DNA from: Areca catechu
Taxonomy: Eukaryota > Streptophyta > Magnoliopsida > Arecales > Arecaceae
Length of the DNA: 64,000 nucleotides
Reading direction: 5' to 3'
Assembly (NCBI GenBank): GCA_021397845.1
Contig: CM038039.1
Span: 180,704,526-180,768,525, forward strand
In this document: positions 33,873 to 44,947 of the stretch, piece by piece
Layout: every line of letters begins with the position of its first letter
Numbering within the stretch: position 1 is the stretch's first letter
Notes under the pieces: model-generated
Databases searched by the model: none
What the model was told of the DNA's origin: nothing
The model's input: only the letters and a program-made list of their open reading frames with translations
Translations under genes and position numbers: made by a program

Positions 33873-35348
33873 ATGTCTACCCGGAATGGAGTACCCTACC
33901 AACCTGGTCAAACCCAACCTGATTTAGAGGCCATGGTTAGAGCTCTTACTGAGAGTATGAACAAATTAAGTCAGGATATGAATGAGAATTTTGCCCAGCT
34001 TAGGGATCGAGTCCAAGTACTTGAGGAACCTAGGCATCGGAATTGGACTCCTGACCTAGATTTTAATGTGCCTCAACCTCACCCACACCAAGAGCCTAGA
34101 AGACCGTTATACCGAGATCCTGAACCTAATCATAGGAGGCCTGACCCAGAACCTAAGAATAGAGATGATAGGTTCATTCGGAACATCAAGTTAGATGCAC
34201 CCACTTTTGATGGTAGTTTAAATCCTAAGGTGTATTCTGATTGGGAGGGTGAGATGGACCAGTACTTTGAGTGGTATGCTATGTCTGAGGAGAGGAAATT
34301 CAAGTTTGCCAAGATGAAATTAATACGTCAAGCTAGGTTATACTGGGAGAACATTGAGCTGACCACTAGAAGACGAAATGTAGAGCCCATAACCACTTGG
34401 CAGGGTATGAAAGAAAAGCTTAGAGACAAGTACCTACCCATTTCATACCAGCAAAATCTGTTAGACCAGTGGCAGACTTTGAAACAAGGGAATCGATCTG
34501 TTTCAGACTACATAACCATCTTTGATGAATACCTAATGAGATGTGATGTGAGTGAAGTCCATGATGTCACTTTGTCTAGATTTAGGGCTGGACTTAGGGA
34601 AGATATTAAGAGAGAGTTGTTTCTGAGAAAGGTTACTGACCTAGACCAAGCCTATCAGATTGCACTAAACACTGAGAAGTTTCAGAGAGGACCCATGCCA
34701 TCTAGGGTTAGTGCCCCAATCCCAAGAAATGGACCTAGCCAGGTTACCCCTAGCAAGCCTAATCAGGGTATCCCCACCCCTAGGCCCATGGACAAAGGTA
34801 AGGCACCTGACACCCAGAGAACCCCTAGTATCATCTTTTTTAAGTGCCAGAAGCCCGGTCATATCTCCAATCAGTGCACAGCCATAGCTTGTTTTAAGTG
34901 TCATAAGGTAGGTCATGTTTCTAGCCAGTGCCCTCGTAGATCCCTATATATAGAAGAGGGAGAAGAAGAGAATTCTGAGCCTAATGAGGAGTTTGAAGAA
35001 GAAGTTTATGAGACCGGAATGAATTTGGTTGATGAGTATGAAGGAGAGGAAGAATCCACTGAGTCTGACCACTTAGGGGTTGTGAGATACATCCTGTCCC
35101 AGACTAAAGTTCAGGAAGACTGGCGTAGGACTAACATTTTACAGACTTTCCTGAAACTAGGGGATAAGGTTTGTAAAATCATCATAGATAGTGGGAGCTA
35201 TATAAATGCCATTTCTACTAGCACTGTCAAAATGTTAGGCTTAACCCCAGTCCCCCACCCCAACCCCTATAAGGTTTCTTGGGTAGACTCTACCTCTATA
35301 CCCATCCAGTCTAGATGTCAGATCCAAATCCAAATGCAATCCTATTAA
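33873..35348 (+). pseudogene. chromovirus Gag and start of protease
   Basis: The ATG at 33873 (MSTRNGVPYQPGQ) is preferred because the open frame upstream begins only with GTG. Order: an N-terminal helical part (LTESMNKLSQDMNENFAQLR), a Pro/Arg-rich stretch, the retrotransposon Gag domain (about residues 110-270: APTFDGSLNPKVYSDWEGEM, KYLPISYQQNLLDQWQTLKQ), and two knuckles. The first knuckle is FFKCQKPGHISNQC, lacking its first Cys; the second is a full CFKCHKVGHVSSQC. An acidic linker (NLVDEYEGEEE) and the protease head with IIIDSGSYINAIS follow. A TAA at 35346 stops it inside the protease; the family continues here in the same frame. Confidence 0.88.
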
Positions 35349-37252
35349 GAGAAGATTTGGTGTGATGTCTTGCCCATGGGGGTGAGCAGTATAATTCTTG
35401 GAAGACCTTGGTTGTATGATCATGATGCCACCCTCTTAGAAAAATCCAACACCTATGTCTTTAGTTTCAATGGGAAGAAAATCACAATCCATTCAGTCCC
35501 TCCTAAGGACAAGGTAGCTAAAGGAACCAGTAAGGTTAGGGAAATGAAGACTGGAGTGAACCTAATTAGTGCCAAGGATCTAGAACAAGAAATTCATAGT
35601 GGTTCACCCATTTGGATGTTGACTGCTAAGGAACTTAGGACTCCTACACCCTCAGAGCCTCCTTAGGAAGTTAAGCCTTTATTAGAAGAATTTGAGGATG
35701 TTTTTCCCGAGGATCTGCCAGACCACCTTCCACCTCTTAGGGATATTCAGCATTCCATAGATTTAGTCCCAGGAGCTACTTTACCCAACTTGCCCCATTA
35801 TAGGATGAATCCATCTGAGTATAAAGAACTGCAAAAGCAGGTTGGCGAATTGTTGAGGAAGGGGTTCATTAGAGAGAGTCTTAGCCCTTGTGCAGTCCCT
35901 GCACTTCTAACCCCAAAGAAGGATGGCACGTGGAGGATGTGTGTTGATAGTCGTGCCATCAATAAAATCACAATCAAGTATAGGTTCCCCATCCCTAGAC
36001 TAGATGACATGCTTGATATGATGGCCGGTGCCATGGTTTTTTCTAAAATTGATCTCAAGAGCGGCTATCATCAGGTTAGGATTAGACCAGGGGATGAGTG
36101 GAAAACAGCCTTCAAGACTAAGGATGGTCTCTTCGAATGGGTTGTTATGCCTTTTGGGTTGTCCAATGCCCCTAGTACTTTCATGAGGATTATGACCTAA
36201 GTACTTAGAGCTTTCATAGGGAAGTTTGTAGTGGTCTATTTTGATGATATCCTGATCTATAGTAAGACCCCTGCAGATCACCTAGGCCACCTTAGACAAG
36301 TCTGTCAAGTTTTGAGGAATGATAGTCTCTACGGTAATCTCAAAAAGTGTGAATTTATGACCAGTAGGATTATCTTCCTTGGATTTGTTGTAACCCCTAA
36401 CGGCGTGGCTGCCGATCCTGAAAAGATTAGGTCCATAGTAGAATGGCCAGAGCCAACCAGTGTGCATGAAGTCAGAAGTTTCCATGGCTTGGCTACTTTC
36501 TATAGGCGATTCATCAAGGGGTTTAGTACCGTAGTTGCTCCTATCACAGACTGCATTAGGAAGGGAGAATTTCAGTGGACCAAAGCAGCCCATAAAGCCT
36601 TCCTAGATCTTAAGGATATGATGACCCAGGCACCCATTTTGAGACTACCGGACTTTTCGAAGGTATTTGAGGTTGCCTGTGATGCTTCAGGAGTAGGTAT
36701 AGGTGGAGTCCTAAGCCAAGAGAACCATCCCGTAGCATTCTTTAGTGAAAAACTTAATGATGCTAAGCTTAGGTATTCTACCTATGATAAGAAATTTTAC
36801 GCGGTAGTGCAAGCTTTGCGTTACTAGAGACATTATTTACTACCGCAAGAATTTGTGCTGTTTTCGGACCATGAGGCTCTTAGATTCTTGAATTCTCAGA
36901 AGAAGCTTAACCCTAGGCATGCTAAGTGGGTAGAGTATATCCAGTCCTATACTTTTGTTTTGAAGCATAAGGCTGGGTCTGAAAATAAGGTAGCTGATGC
37001 CCTTAGTCGTCGATCTTTATTATTGAATTCTGTTAGGGCTGAAGTCATAGGGTTTGAGCAAATCAAAGAAGAATATGAGTCGTGTCCGGATTTTAAGGCT
37101 GTATACCAGGATCTAACTCAAGGACCATCTAGTGAACATAAGGATTATTCCCTTTTAGATGGCTTTCTGTTCTTTAAGAATAGGCTTTGCATCCCTAGAA
37201 CCTCTCTTAGGGAATTCTTGATTTGGGAAACTCATGTTGGAGGTTTAGCTGG
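35349..37252 (+). pseudogene. chromovirus pol: protease tail, RT, RNase H, start of integrase
   Basis: Same frame as gag. The protease flap region has SSIILGRPWLYD (about 35385). RT is at about 35690-36330 (PKKDGTWRMCVDSRAINKI, PFGLSNAPSTFMRI, catalytic YFDDILIYS). The connection domain follows (EVRSFHGLATFYRRFIKGFS). RNase H has VACDASGVGIGGVLSQ, FYAVVQALRY and KAGSENKVADALSRR. The integrase start ends ETHVGGLAG where element B enters. Stops at 35664, 36198 and 36825 are all explicable by C-to-T or G-to-A changes. The reading continues at 43565. Confidence 0.9.
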
Positions 37253-38703
37253 TGATGGGGAACTAATATGCATGCAATTTTTTTTATATGTTTTATATGT
37301 GGGGTTGGGTGATTAATTCCCGAATTTCAGATTAAAATAAGTTATAGGGAATTTTATATGAATTTTAGAAGATCAGCATGCAGATTAGGACCTAGAAAAG
37401 TAGAAAAGAAGGATCGCCGGGGCTGAGAAGCCTCGGTTAGGGCAAGTTCTCCTACAATAAAACTACTGGAGGTAGAGGGGTGTACCTGACAACGTCTGTG
37501 AAGATCGCAGCAAAAGGGTCTCTCATTCCTCGACGGATGCGGCCTGGAAAATCGAGCCAAAGACCCGTGGATACCCGGCTTTCTGCTCGGTGATCCGATT
37601 GAGGCTTGGCTGGAGTCGTTGGATTCGTAGGAACTCGGGGACCTGCAAACGACCTGTCAGGGGTTAGAAAACTCACAAAGGAACAAGAAAATAAAGGAAA
37701 AACAGCAAGGGAAGGCTTCTTTTGGAGTGGGCGTCCAGGGATCTGAGATGCTTGTTGGTAGCAGGAAGATGATTGCAGCACTGGGAAGAAGAACTCTCGC
37801 AAACCCCTTTATGCACACAGCAGGGTATCACACAACTCAATAGAAGAACTCAAGGTTTTCATTCATCAAAAAATTCCCCTCATACAAGAGGCTAGGGTCC
37901 CTTAAATAGACCCTTAACCTTGGGCTCCAAGTAAGGGTACATAAGTCTTTACATAAGAATCCTTTTCCCTCTCAAACCCTAGCTAGAAAATAAGGAAATA
38001 TTAGGTAGAAAAATCCCTAAAATTTTTCTTGACTTGGTCAAGACTCCAAGGACGCCTAGGGGGCGTGTTGGGCTTCTAGGAGCAGCAAAAGGCCGGCCCA
38101 AAGGGGCCCGGGTGCATGGGTTTGGGCCTCTGGAAGCTGGGGTGGCCTGGTAGCCAGGTAGCAGGAATATTCCCTGGTATCTTGCTTCTTAGGGGCTTGG
38201 GCTTGGCACCTGGGCTTGATTTCATTGGGCTAGGATGCAGATGGACCTCTGGAATCATGGATGCCCTTATTTATGAATATACTTTGGCATCTGGAAGGGA
38301 ATCTGGGCATCTGGAGGGCATCTGCAAGGAATCAGGGTTTCTGATTTTTCTCCTGGGGTCTTCAAATCTTCAAGCTGGGTTGGACTTGGGCTAAACTTCC
38401 ATGTCTTCAATCTGGCTGGACTTGGTCTTCACTTGTATAATATAGTCTTGAGTCTTCAGTATGCTTGGACAGGACTCAAAAAAATAAAATTAGCTCAACA
38501 TGAGCTAACTAGTATTGGACTGAACTAGCTCAACATGAGCTGACTAGTACAGAAGTGAAATAACAACTAAAAATACTCAAATAACAACTAAAATGGACTC
38601 AGATGAGCTAAGCCCTTATTACAGATGGACTCATAAATTATTGATCAATTACAGAGGGTTGAGAAGCCTCTGCCTTATTCTGGTGCCTTTGGTGTCCGCA
38701 CCA
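37253..38703 (-). repeat. 3' LTR of element B
   Basis: Minus-strand start TGGTGCGGACACC at 38703, end CCCCATCA at 37253. It is nearly identical to 42113-43564. A minus-strand TATTTAAGG near 37902 may serve as TATA. Confidence 0.95.
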
Positions 38704-39250
38704 ATTCTCCCGGGGTGGGAGGAACTCGACCCTGTCGAGTGAAGATCAGACTGGCTCACATATCTCTCGAGAAGGTCTGGGTTGAGGCATTGCAAGTCCT
38801 CTCGAGAAATCTACGAATCGTCCGACTCTGGCTGGCCTTGCCATCGGATCAGGAAGCATTGATAGTCACGGCCCCGGGTCGTGATGGCTTGATCGTCCAG
38901 GATACGCTCGATCCGTTCTCCTCTCTCAGGCCAATTTGTTAGTGGACACTCTGGGTTAGGGTCACTCACAATGAAAAGGAATAGGTCCAAAGGCCTTACT
39001 AGGTATCGCTGCCGGTTCCCTATACTCAACCAGGTCTGTAATATTGAAGGTAGAACTAATGCCCAAATCCGAAGGCAAGTCTAACACCTAGGCATTTGAT
39101 CCAATCCTTCTCTATCACTTTAAAAGGTCCGGCTCTGCGAGCATGAAGCTTCTTTTAGGCCTAAGCCTAACCAAGATAGAATCCACTACATCAAATTCTT
39201 TGACCCTTCTTCGGGAATTAGCCAGTTGTTTTAAGATTAGTGCGGGTGGT
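38704..39250 (-). pseudogene. integrase C-terminus and chromodomain of element B
   Basis: On the minus strand, 38811-39029 is open and reads NWPERGERIERILDDQAITT and YQCFLIRWQGQPESDDS, matching the chromodomain of the host chromovirus (IEKILDDQVISTRNRGYQRY). Upstream (39030-39250), pieces like LGISSTFNITDLVEY are recognisable across frame changes. A stop follows DDS. It ends at the LTR, with the purine-rich CCCGGGAGAAT just before it. It is not joined in frame to the 603-codon ORF. Confidence 0.75.
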
Positions 39251-39363
39251 GAACATGCTAGGCACATGCAGACAAATGATGCAAAGGACTCATACTGACA
39301 CCTAACAGACTCGACTATGCATTCCTATCGAAGGAAATTTTATTGAACTCTTTGGATCTAAAC

Positions 39364-41175
39364 CTAATAGATTATAGGTTCTCTAGGTTTGATCCTAGCT
39401 TGACATGCACATGAAAATTTACAGTGAACTCCTAGCAAGTTCCAAAGAGTATGCCAGAAGTAAGATGCAAACCTAACATGCGTGATGAATGCATGCAGTA
39501 TGCTAATCTCAGCTAAATGCAATCTAATGATCCTAGAAATGCTGGAGGTGTCAGGAAAGGGCAGAAAATAGGAAGTGGGTTCAGAATTAGTTTGGTAAGG
39601 TAGAGAAAAAGGTTCATGGTTAGTTGGATAAAATAGGATAAAAGACGGGGTGTCAGGAACTAATCCTATACTAATGAGGTTAACCTTATGAGGTTGAGCT
39701 ATATCTACAGGATTTGCATAATGGAAGGATGGGTCACTAATTTCGGGGAAGAGGTCCTTAATGGGAACTATAGGAGGGGACTCATCTTGAAGGTATTGAT
39801 TCAAAGAGATCAGGTCCTTAATAAATTCTTCTGGTTCTTGTATTTTTGGACTAGACTCTATAATTTGGCTCTCCTCTATGGTTTCCTCAGGTAAGGCTCT
39901 AGCAGCAGTACCTAGGTTCTCTTCCTCTGTCTGTTCTTCCATTATAGCTTTAGGTTGGATGTGGTCAAGGTCAACTAGCTCTGGGTTGGAATCTACCTGG
40001 GTATCTACTGGGTCAGCTAATTCTAGGTCTACTAAAGGTGTCTCCTCTTCTCCCTCATACTCATCCACTAGGCTCACATCAGCTTCATACACTTCCACGT
40101 TAATGTAAGCCTTGCGAATCTCAGGAATGGTTGGAGAAGGTCGGCTAGCAGGAAATTGGTTAGGTTCTGGTCTCTGATTATGGGTACCACTCTTAGTAGG
40201 TTCAGGTTGTATAAGAGGTAGTGGCTCACTATTGGGTTCATATTTAGGGATACTCATCCTATAGGGTTCAAGTTGACTAGGGGAAGCATGACTAGTACTA
40301 GGCTGATACTTAGGGGTTATGGGTTCTCTAAGCTCATAGGATAAGGGTGCAGATCTATGGGTCATGGGATTATAGGATCTGGGGTCATAGGATTTTGGGT
40401 CAGCTCTATGATCAGGTTCTAAGGTTGGATCAAGGTATGGGGTCCTCCTAAGGTTGGGCTCTCTATATGGGTCAGGATATTGGGTCCTCCTAGGATTGGA
40501 CTCCCTATATGGGTCAGAATATTGGGTTCTCCTAGGGTTTGACTCCCTATATGGGTCAGAATATTGGGTGTTGGGTCTACTAGGCTCATAGGGTATGGGT
40601 GTATAGGATCTATGATCATGGGATCTAGAGTCATAGGATCTAGGTTCATAGGTTATGGATTCATAAGTTCTAGGTTCATAGGATTTAGAGTCATAAGATC
40701 TATAGGTTGTGGGTATACTAGGCTTATAGGGAGAGGGTAAATAGGATCTATCTTCTTGGTCTATAAAATCCTGATTGGGTCTTCTAGGACTAACCTTAGG
40801 GATTGGGTCAGGATGATGGGCTCTCCTAGGTTCAGCCTCAAGGTATGGATCAGGGTTTGGGGTCCTCCTAGGTTGAGGATTGTAGTACGGGTCAGGATAA
40901 GGGGCTCTCCTAGGTTCGACCTCATGGTATAGATCAGGGTTTGGGGTCCTCCTAGGTTGAGGGGAGTCAGGATCTGGCTCAGACTGTGACCCATGGGTTT
41001 TTCTTGGGGTCCCTACCCGGACTTTTAACTGATCAAACCTATTGGCACGATGGTCAATTCTATCATTGGTTTGAATACGAGACTGAGTTAACTGGGTCAT
41101 CTGGATAGTTATCTGGGCAATTTGATCAGCTAGGGCTTTTATTTGGGCTTGTAAATTTTCCATGGGTTCAGACAT
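39364..41175 (-). CDS. intact 603-aa chimeric ORF of element B (Gag N-terminus, repeats, integrase scrap)
   Basis: ATG at 41173-41175, stop at 39364. Residues 1-45 form a Gln/Ile-rich helix (MSEPMENLQAQIKALADQ) like the Gag N-terminus. About 70-320 is Arg/Pro/Tyr-rich with 14-residue repeats RTQYSDPYRESNPR encoded by 42-bp repeats (about 40430-40570). About 355-380 is VYEADVSLVDEYEGEEE, matching NLVDEYEGEEE at the end of the host Gag. About 465-565 has the block IVPIKDLFPEISDP / HKVNLISIGLVPDTPSFIL, conserved in element A and not recognised. The C-terminus VRFASYFWHTLWNLLG matches the integrase core of the host (VRFTSYFWKILWHKLG). Capsid and CCHC are missing. Whether it is translated and what it does are unknown. 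Confidence 0.75.
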   Translation of the reverse strand: MSEPMENLQAQIKALADQIAQITIQMTQLTQSRIQTNDRIDHRANRFDQLKVRVGTPRKTHGSQSEPDPDSPQPRRTPNPDLYHEVEPRRAPYPDPYYNPQPRRTPNPDPYLEAEPRRAHHPDPIPKVSPRRPNQDFIDQEDRSYLPSPYKPSIPTTYRSYDSKSYEPRTYESITYEPRSYDSRSHDHRSYTPIPYEPSRPNTQYSDPYRESNPRRTQYSDPYRESNPRRTQYPDPYREPNLRRTPYLDPTLEPDHRADPKSYDPRSYNPMTHRSAPLSYELREPITPKYQPSTSHASPSQLEPYRMSIPKYEPNSEPLPLIQPEPTKSGTHNQRPEPNQFPASRPSPTIPEIRKAYINVEVYEADVSLVDEYEGEEETPLVDLELADPVDTQVDSNPELVDLDHIQPKAIMEEQTEEENLGTAARALPEETIEESQIIESSPKIQEPEEFIKDLISLNQYLQDESPPIVPIKDLFPEISDPSFHYANPVDIAQPHKVNLISIGLVPDTPSFILFYPTNHEPFSLPYQTNSEPTSYFLPFPDTSSISRIIRLHLAEISILHAFITHVRFASYFWHTLWNLLGVHCKFSCACQARIKPREPIIY

Positions 41176-42112
41176 TTATGAAGGAGGTGGGTGATATGAA
41201 ACTCCTGATCTAGTGCTCATGCAAGACTCGATCAGACCGACTATAGCTGACTAAACCTAAAGTCCAAACTAGATGCTCAATCAGGGTGGCAAACTAGCCT
41301 ATAGTAACCCTGTACTCAGCCAGGCAGGTGTAAGGGGAGTGTTAGGTCCCTGATTGCCAAACCTAGACACCAATCAGAGATTGGCCAGGTAGGCGGACCA
41401 GCACACAAGCCCTTCGGGATTGAATCCCTAAACCACCGTTCTAGACACTAAGCACAAGGCATACACAGGTTAACTTGACACAGTGATCTAACACTAGCCC
41501 GGACCCGACCAGTTGGTGTCCCTAGTCCACTAGGGCAAATTAAGTCTAATTAATTTTAGGTTAAGGCTTGGGACTGAATGCAAGGGATGTGGTTTTGGGC
41601 TAAGGAGAGGTGATCAAATCCTCCCCCCATCTGATATAGCAAGAGTGCCCTTAAAAGTAAATTATGCAATGATGGCAGGCAGATGAGGATGCAAATTAGG
41701 GTTTAGATATTTTTTTTTTTTTGGTATTTTTGGAAAATATGTATATATATATATATTTTTTGGTATTTTTTAAATAGAAGAAAACTTGCAAATCATGACC
41801 TAATATACTGGAAATATACTAAAATTAAGAAATATGCAAAAACTCCTAAACAAAACCCTAAAACTTCCAAACATGTCTTGCTAAAAAAAACAGAGCCAAA
41901 AATTTGCAGGCCCTATTTCGGCTTTCAGAAAATTCACAGGCCATAATAAAATCTGAAAAAAGTTTTAAAATTACTGTGAATTATGATAAATCCAGGAAAA
42001 TAAATTTTAGAATTTTTGGGGTTCTTAACAGAGAGAAATAATTAAAATAACAGAGTATATATGGACTGAAAAATTACAGAAAACAAGCCCTAATCTAAGC
42101 TCTGATACCAAA
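41176..42112 (-). other. leader of element B with PBS
   Basis: The PBS TGGTATCAGAGC is at 42099-42110 (minus strand), 2 bp from the LTR. The leader has TTAAGGGCACTC (about 41643-41654), GGGGGGAGGATTTGATCACC with CTCTCCTTAGCCC (about 41597-41632), and the GGTGTCTAG and CCTGGCC blocks, all shared with the chromovirus leader. An AT microsatellite lies at about 41741-41757. Confidence 0.8.
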
Positions 42113-43564
42113 TGATGGGGAACTAATATGCATGCGATTTTTTTTATATGTTTTATATGTGGGGTTGGGTGATTAATTCCCTAATTTCAGATTAAAATAA
42201 GTTATAGGGAGTTTTATATGAATTTTAGAAGATCAGCATGCAGATTAGGACCTAGAAAAGTAGAAAAGAAGGATCGCCGGGGCTGAGAAGCCTCGGTTAG
42301 GGCAAGTTCTCCTACAATAAAACTACTGGAGGTAGAGGGGTGTACCTGACAATGTCTGTGAAGATCGCAGCAAAAGGGTCTCTCATTCCTCGACGGATGC
42401 GGCCTGGAAAATCGAGCCAAAGACCCGCGGATACCCGGCTTTCTGCTCGGTGATCCGATTGAGGCTTGGCTGGAGTCGTTGGATTCGTAGGAACTCGGGG
42501 ACCTGCAAACGACCTGTCAGGGGTTAGAAAACTCACAAAGGAACAAGAAAATAAAGGAAAAATAGCAAGGGAAGGCTTCTTTTGGAGTGGGCGTCCAGGG
42601 ATCTGAGATGCTTGTTGGTAGCAGGAAGATGATTGTAGCACTGGGAAGAAGAACTCTCGCAAACCCCTTTATGCACACAGCAGGGTATCACACAACTCAA
42701 TAGAAGAACTCAAGGTTTTCATTCATCAAAAAATTCCCCTCATACAAGAGGCTAGGGTCCCTTAAATAGACCCTTAACCTTGGGCTCCAAGTAAGGGTAC
42801 ATAAGTCTTTACATAAGAATCCTTTTCCCTCTCAAACCCTAGCTAGAAAATAAGGAAATATTAGGTATAAAAATCCCTAAAATTTTTCTTGACTTGGTCA
42901 AGACTCCAAGGACGCCTAGGGGGGCGTGTTGGGCTTCTAGGAGCAGCAAAAGGCCGGCCCAAAGGGGCCCGGGTGCATGGGTTTGGGCCTCTGGAAGCTG
43001 GGGTGGCCTGGTAGCCAGGTAGCAGGAATATTCCCTGGTATCTTTCTTCTTAGGGGCTTGGGCTTGGCACCTGGGCTTGATTTCATTGGGCTAGGATGCA
43101 GATGGACCTCTGGAATCATGGATGCCCTTATTTATGAATATACTTTGGCATCTGGAAGGGAATCTGGGCATCTGGAGGGCATCTGCAAGGAATCAGGGTT
43201 TCTGATTTTTCTCCTGGGGTCTTCAAATCTTCAAGCTGGGTTGGACTTGGGCTAAACTTCCATGTCGTCAATCTGGCTGGACTTGGTCTTCACTTGTATA
43301 ATATAGTCTTGAGTCTTCAGTATGCTTGGACAGGACTCAAAAAAATAAAATTAGCTCAACATGAGCTAACTAGCATTGGACTGAACTAGCTCAACATGAG
43401 CTGACTAGTACAGAAGTGAAATAACAACTAAAAATACTCAAATAACAACTAAAATGGACTCAGATGAGCTAAGCCCTTATTACAGATGGACTCATAAATT
43501 ATTGATCAATTACAGAGGGTTGAGAAGCCTCTGCCTTATTCTGGTGCCTTTGGTGTCCGCACCA
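42113..43564 (-). repeat. 5' LTR of element B
   Basis: 1452 bp, TG...CA on the minus strand, next to the PBS. The open frames inside (42214-43255) are duplicated exactly from the partner LTR and are not genes. Confidence 0.95.
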
Positions 43565-44947
43565 GCTGGCCATTTCGGAAAAGATAAGACCACCCTGGCT
43601 ATTGAAGACCATTTTTTCTGGTCTAGCTTAAAAAGAGATGTAGCACACATTGTGGCTAGGTGTCGGACCTGCGCTGTTGCCAAACAGCGAAAACAGAACA
43701 CCGGCCTTTATACCCCACTCCCTGTCCCAAATCGTCCTTAGCAAGATGTGAGCATGGACTTTGTGTTAGGTTTGCCTAAGACCCAGAGGAGGCATGACTC
43801 TATCTATGTTGTAGTAGACCGATTTTCCAAGATGGCCCATTTCTTGCCTTGTTCCCAAACATTTGATGCGTCTAAGGTAGCCACCCTGTTCTTTAATGAG
43901 ATAGTTCGACTCCATGGCCTACCCAAGACCATTGTTTCAGATAGGGATGTTCGGTTCACCAGCTATTTCTGGAAAATCCTTTGGCATAAGTTAGGGACGA
44001 AACTTAAGTTTTCAACTGCCTATCATCCCCAGACTGACGGCCAAACTGAAGTAGTGAACCGTAGTTTAGGCAATCTGCTAAGGTGTCTTGTTGGTGAAAA
44101 CATTAGGAAATGGGATTTGTACTTACCTAGAGCTGAATTTGCATATAATGACTCGGTCAATAGGTCTACGGGTAAGAGTCCATTTGAAATTGTGCATGGT
44201 TACAAACCCCACACACCTCTTGACCTAGCTCCTTTACCAGTCCACACACGGGTCTTCGAGTCTGCCGAAGTTTTTGCACAGCATATAAAAGACTTGCATA
44301 AAGAAATTCAAGCCAAAATAAATTTAAGTAATGAAACTTATAAGAAATTGGCTGATTCTCAAAGGTGAGTCAAAACTTTTGACGAAGGAGACTATGTAAT
44401 GATTAGGTTAAGGCCTGAACGGTTTCCTCCTGGAACCGTTAGAAAGTTACATGCTAGGGGAGCTGGACCATTTAGAGTGGTAAAAAGGGTAGGATCCAAT
44501 GCCTATGTGCTCGAGTTACCTCCAGAACTCGGCATTAGCTCCACTTTCAACATTACAGACCTAGTAGAGTATAGGGAGCCAACTGTGATTCCCAGTGAGG
44601 CTTTTGAACCTAATCCTGCTCTTGAGAGTGAACCTGACCCTGTGTGTCTACCAACAAATTGGCCTGTGAGGAAAGAGCAGATTGAAAAGATCCTGGATGA
44701 TCAGGTTATCTCTACTCGTAATCGAGGATACCAAAGATACCTGGTCCGCTGGCTAGGAAGGCCAGATTCTGATGACTCTTGGATCTCCCGAGAAGAATTA
44801 CAAGAGCTGGACCCAGACCTCTTGGAGAGATACCAGAGCCAACTTGATCCATACTCGACAGGGTCGAGTTCCTCCCACCCTGGGAGAATTGGTGCGGGCA
44901 CCAGACTCAGAAGAAGACTTCAGAGCTCCATCTGGATCTCTGATTAA
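43565..44947 (+). pseudogene. chromovirus integrase with C-terminal chromodomain
   Basis: It resumes after element B with AGHFGKDKT, the codon split being exact once B and one gctgg are ignored. CRTCAVAK completes the zinc-binding part. The core has DVSMDFVLGLP, VSDRDVRFTSYFWKILW and HPQTDGQTEVVNR with the three acidic residues. The C-terminal region has GAGPFRVVKRVGSNAYVLEL and ISSTFNITDLVEYREP. The chromodomain, at about 44670-44830, has IEKILDDQVIST, RYLVRWLGRPDSDDSWI and ELDPDLLERY. Stops at 43739 and 44366 break it. The frame ends at 44947, 58 bp inside the 3' LTR. Confidence 0.9.
44881..44889 (+). other. polypurine tract inside the pol frame
   Basis: TGGGAGAAT directly precedes the 3' LTR at 44890. 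It lies within the codons SSSHPGRIG of pol, so it serves both purposes. Confidence 0.6.

Larger units (their letters stand above)
37253..43564 (-). mobile_element. non-autonomous chromodomain element B, nested in integrase gene
   Basis: LTRs 37253-38703 (1451 bp) and 42113-43564 (1452 bp) differ at only about a dozen positions by eye. The TSD gctgg is at 37248-37252 and 43565-43569. PBS, leader, a 603-codon ORF and an integrase C-terminal/chromodomain remnant read on the minus strand. Protease, RT, RNase H, capsid and zinc knuckle are absent. LTR ends, leader and chromodomain resemble the host chromovirus, which is the likely source of its enzymes. It is probably the youngest insertion in the window. 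Confidence 0.92.

Noticed and set aside
37354..38394. Open frames present twice (also 42214-43255)
   Set aside because: Both copies are LTR sequence of element B. Their conservation only shows a recent insertion.
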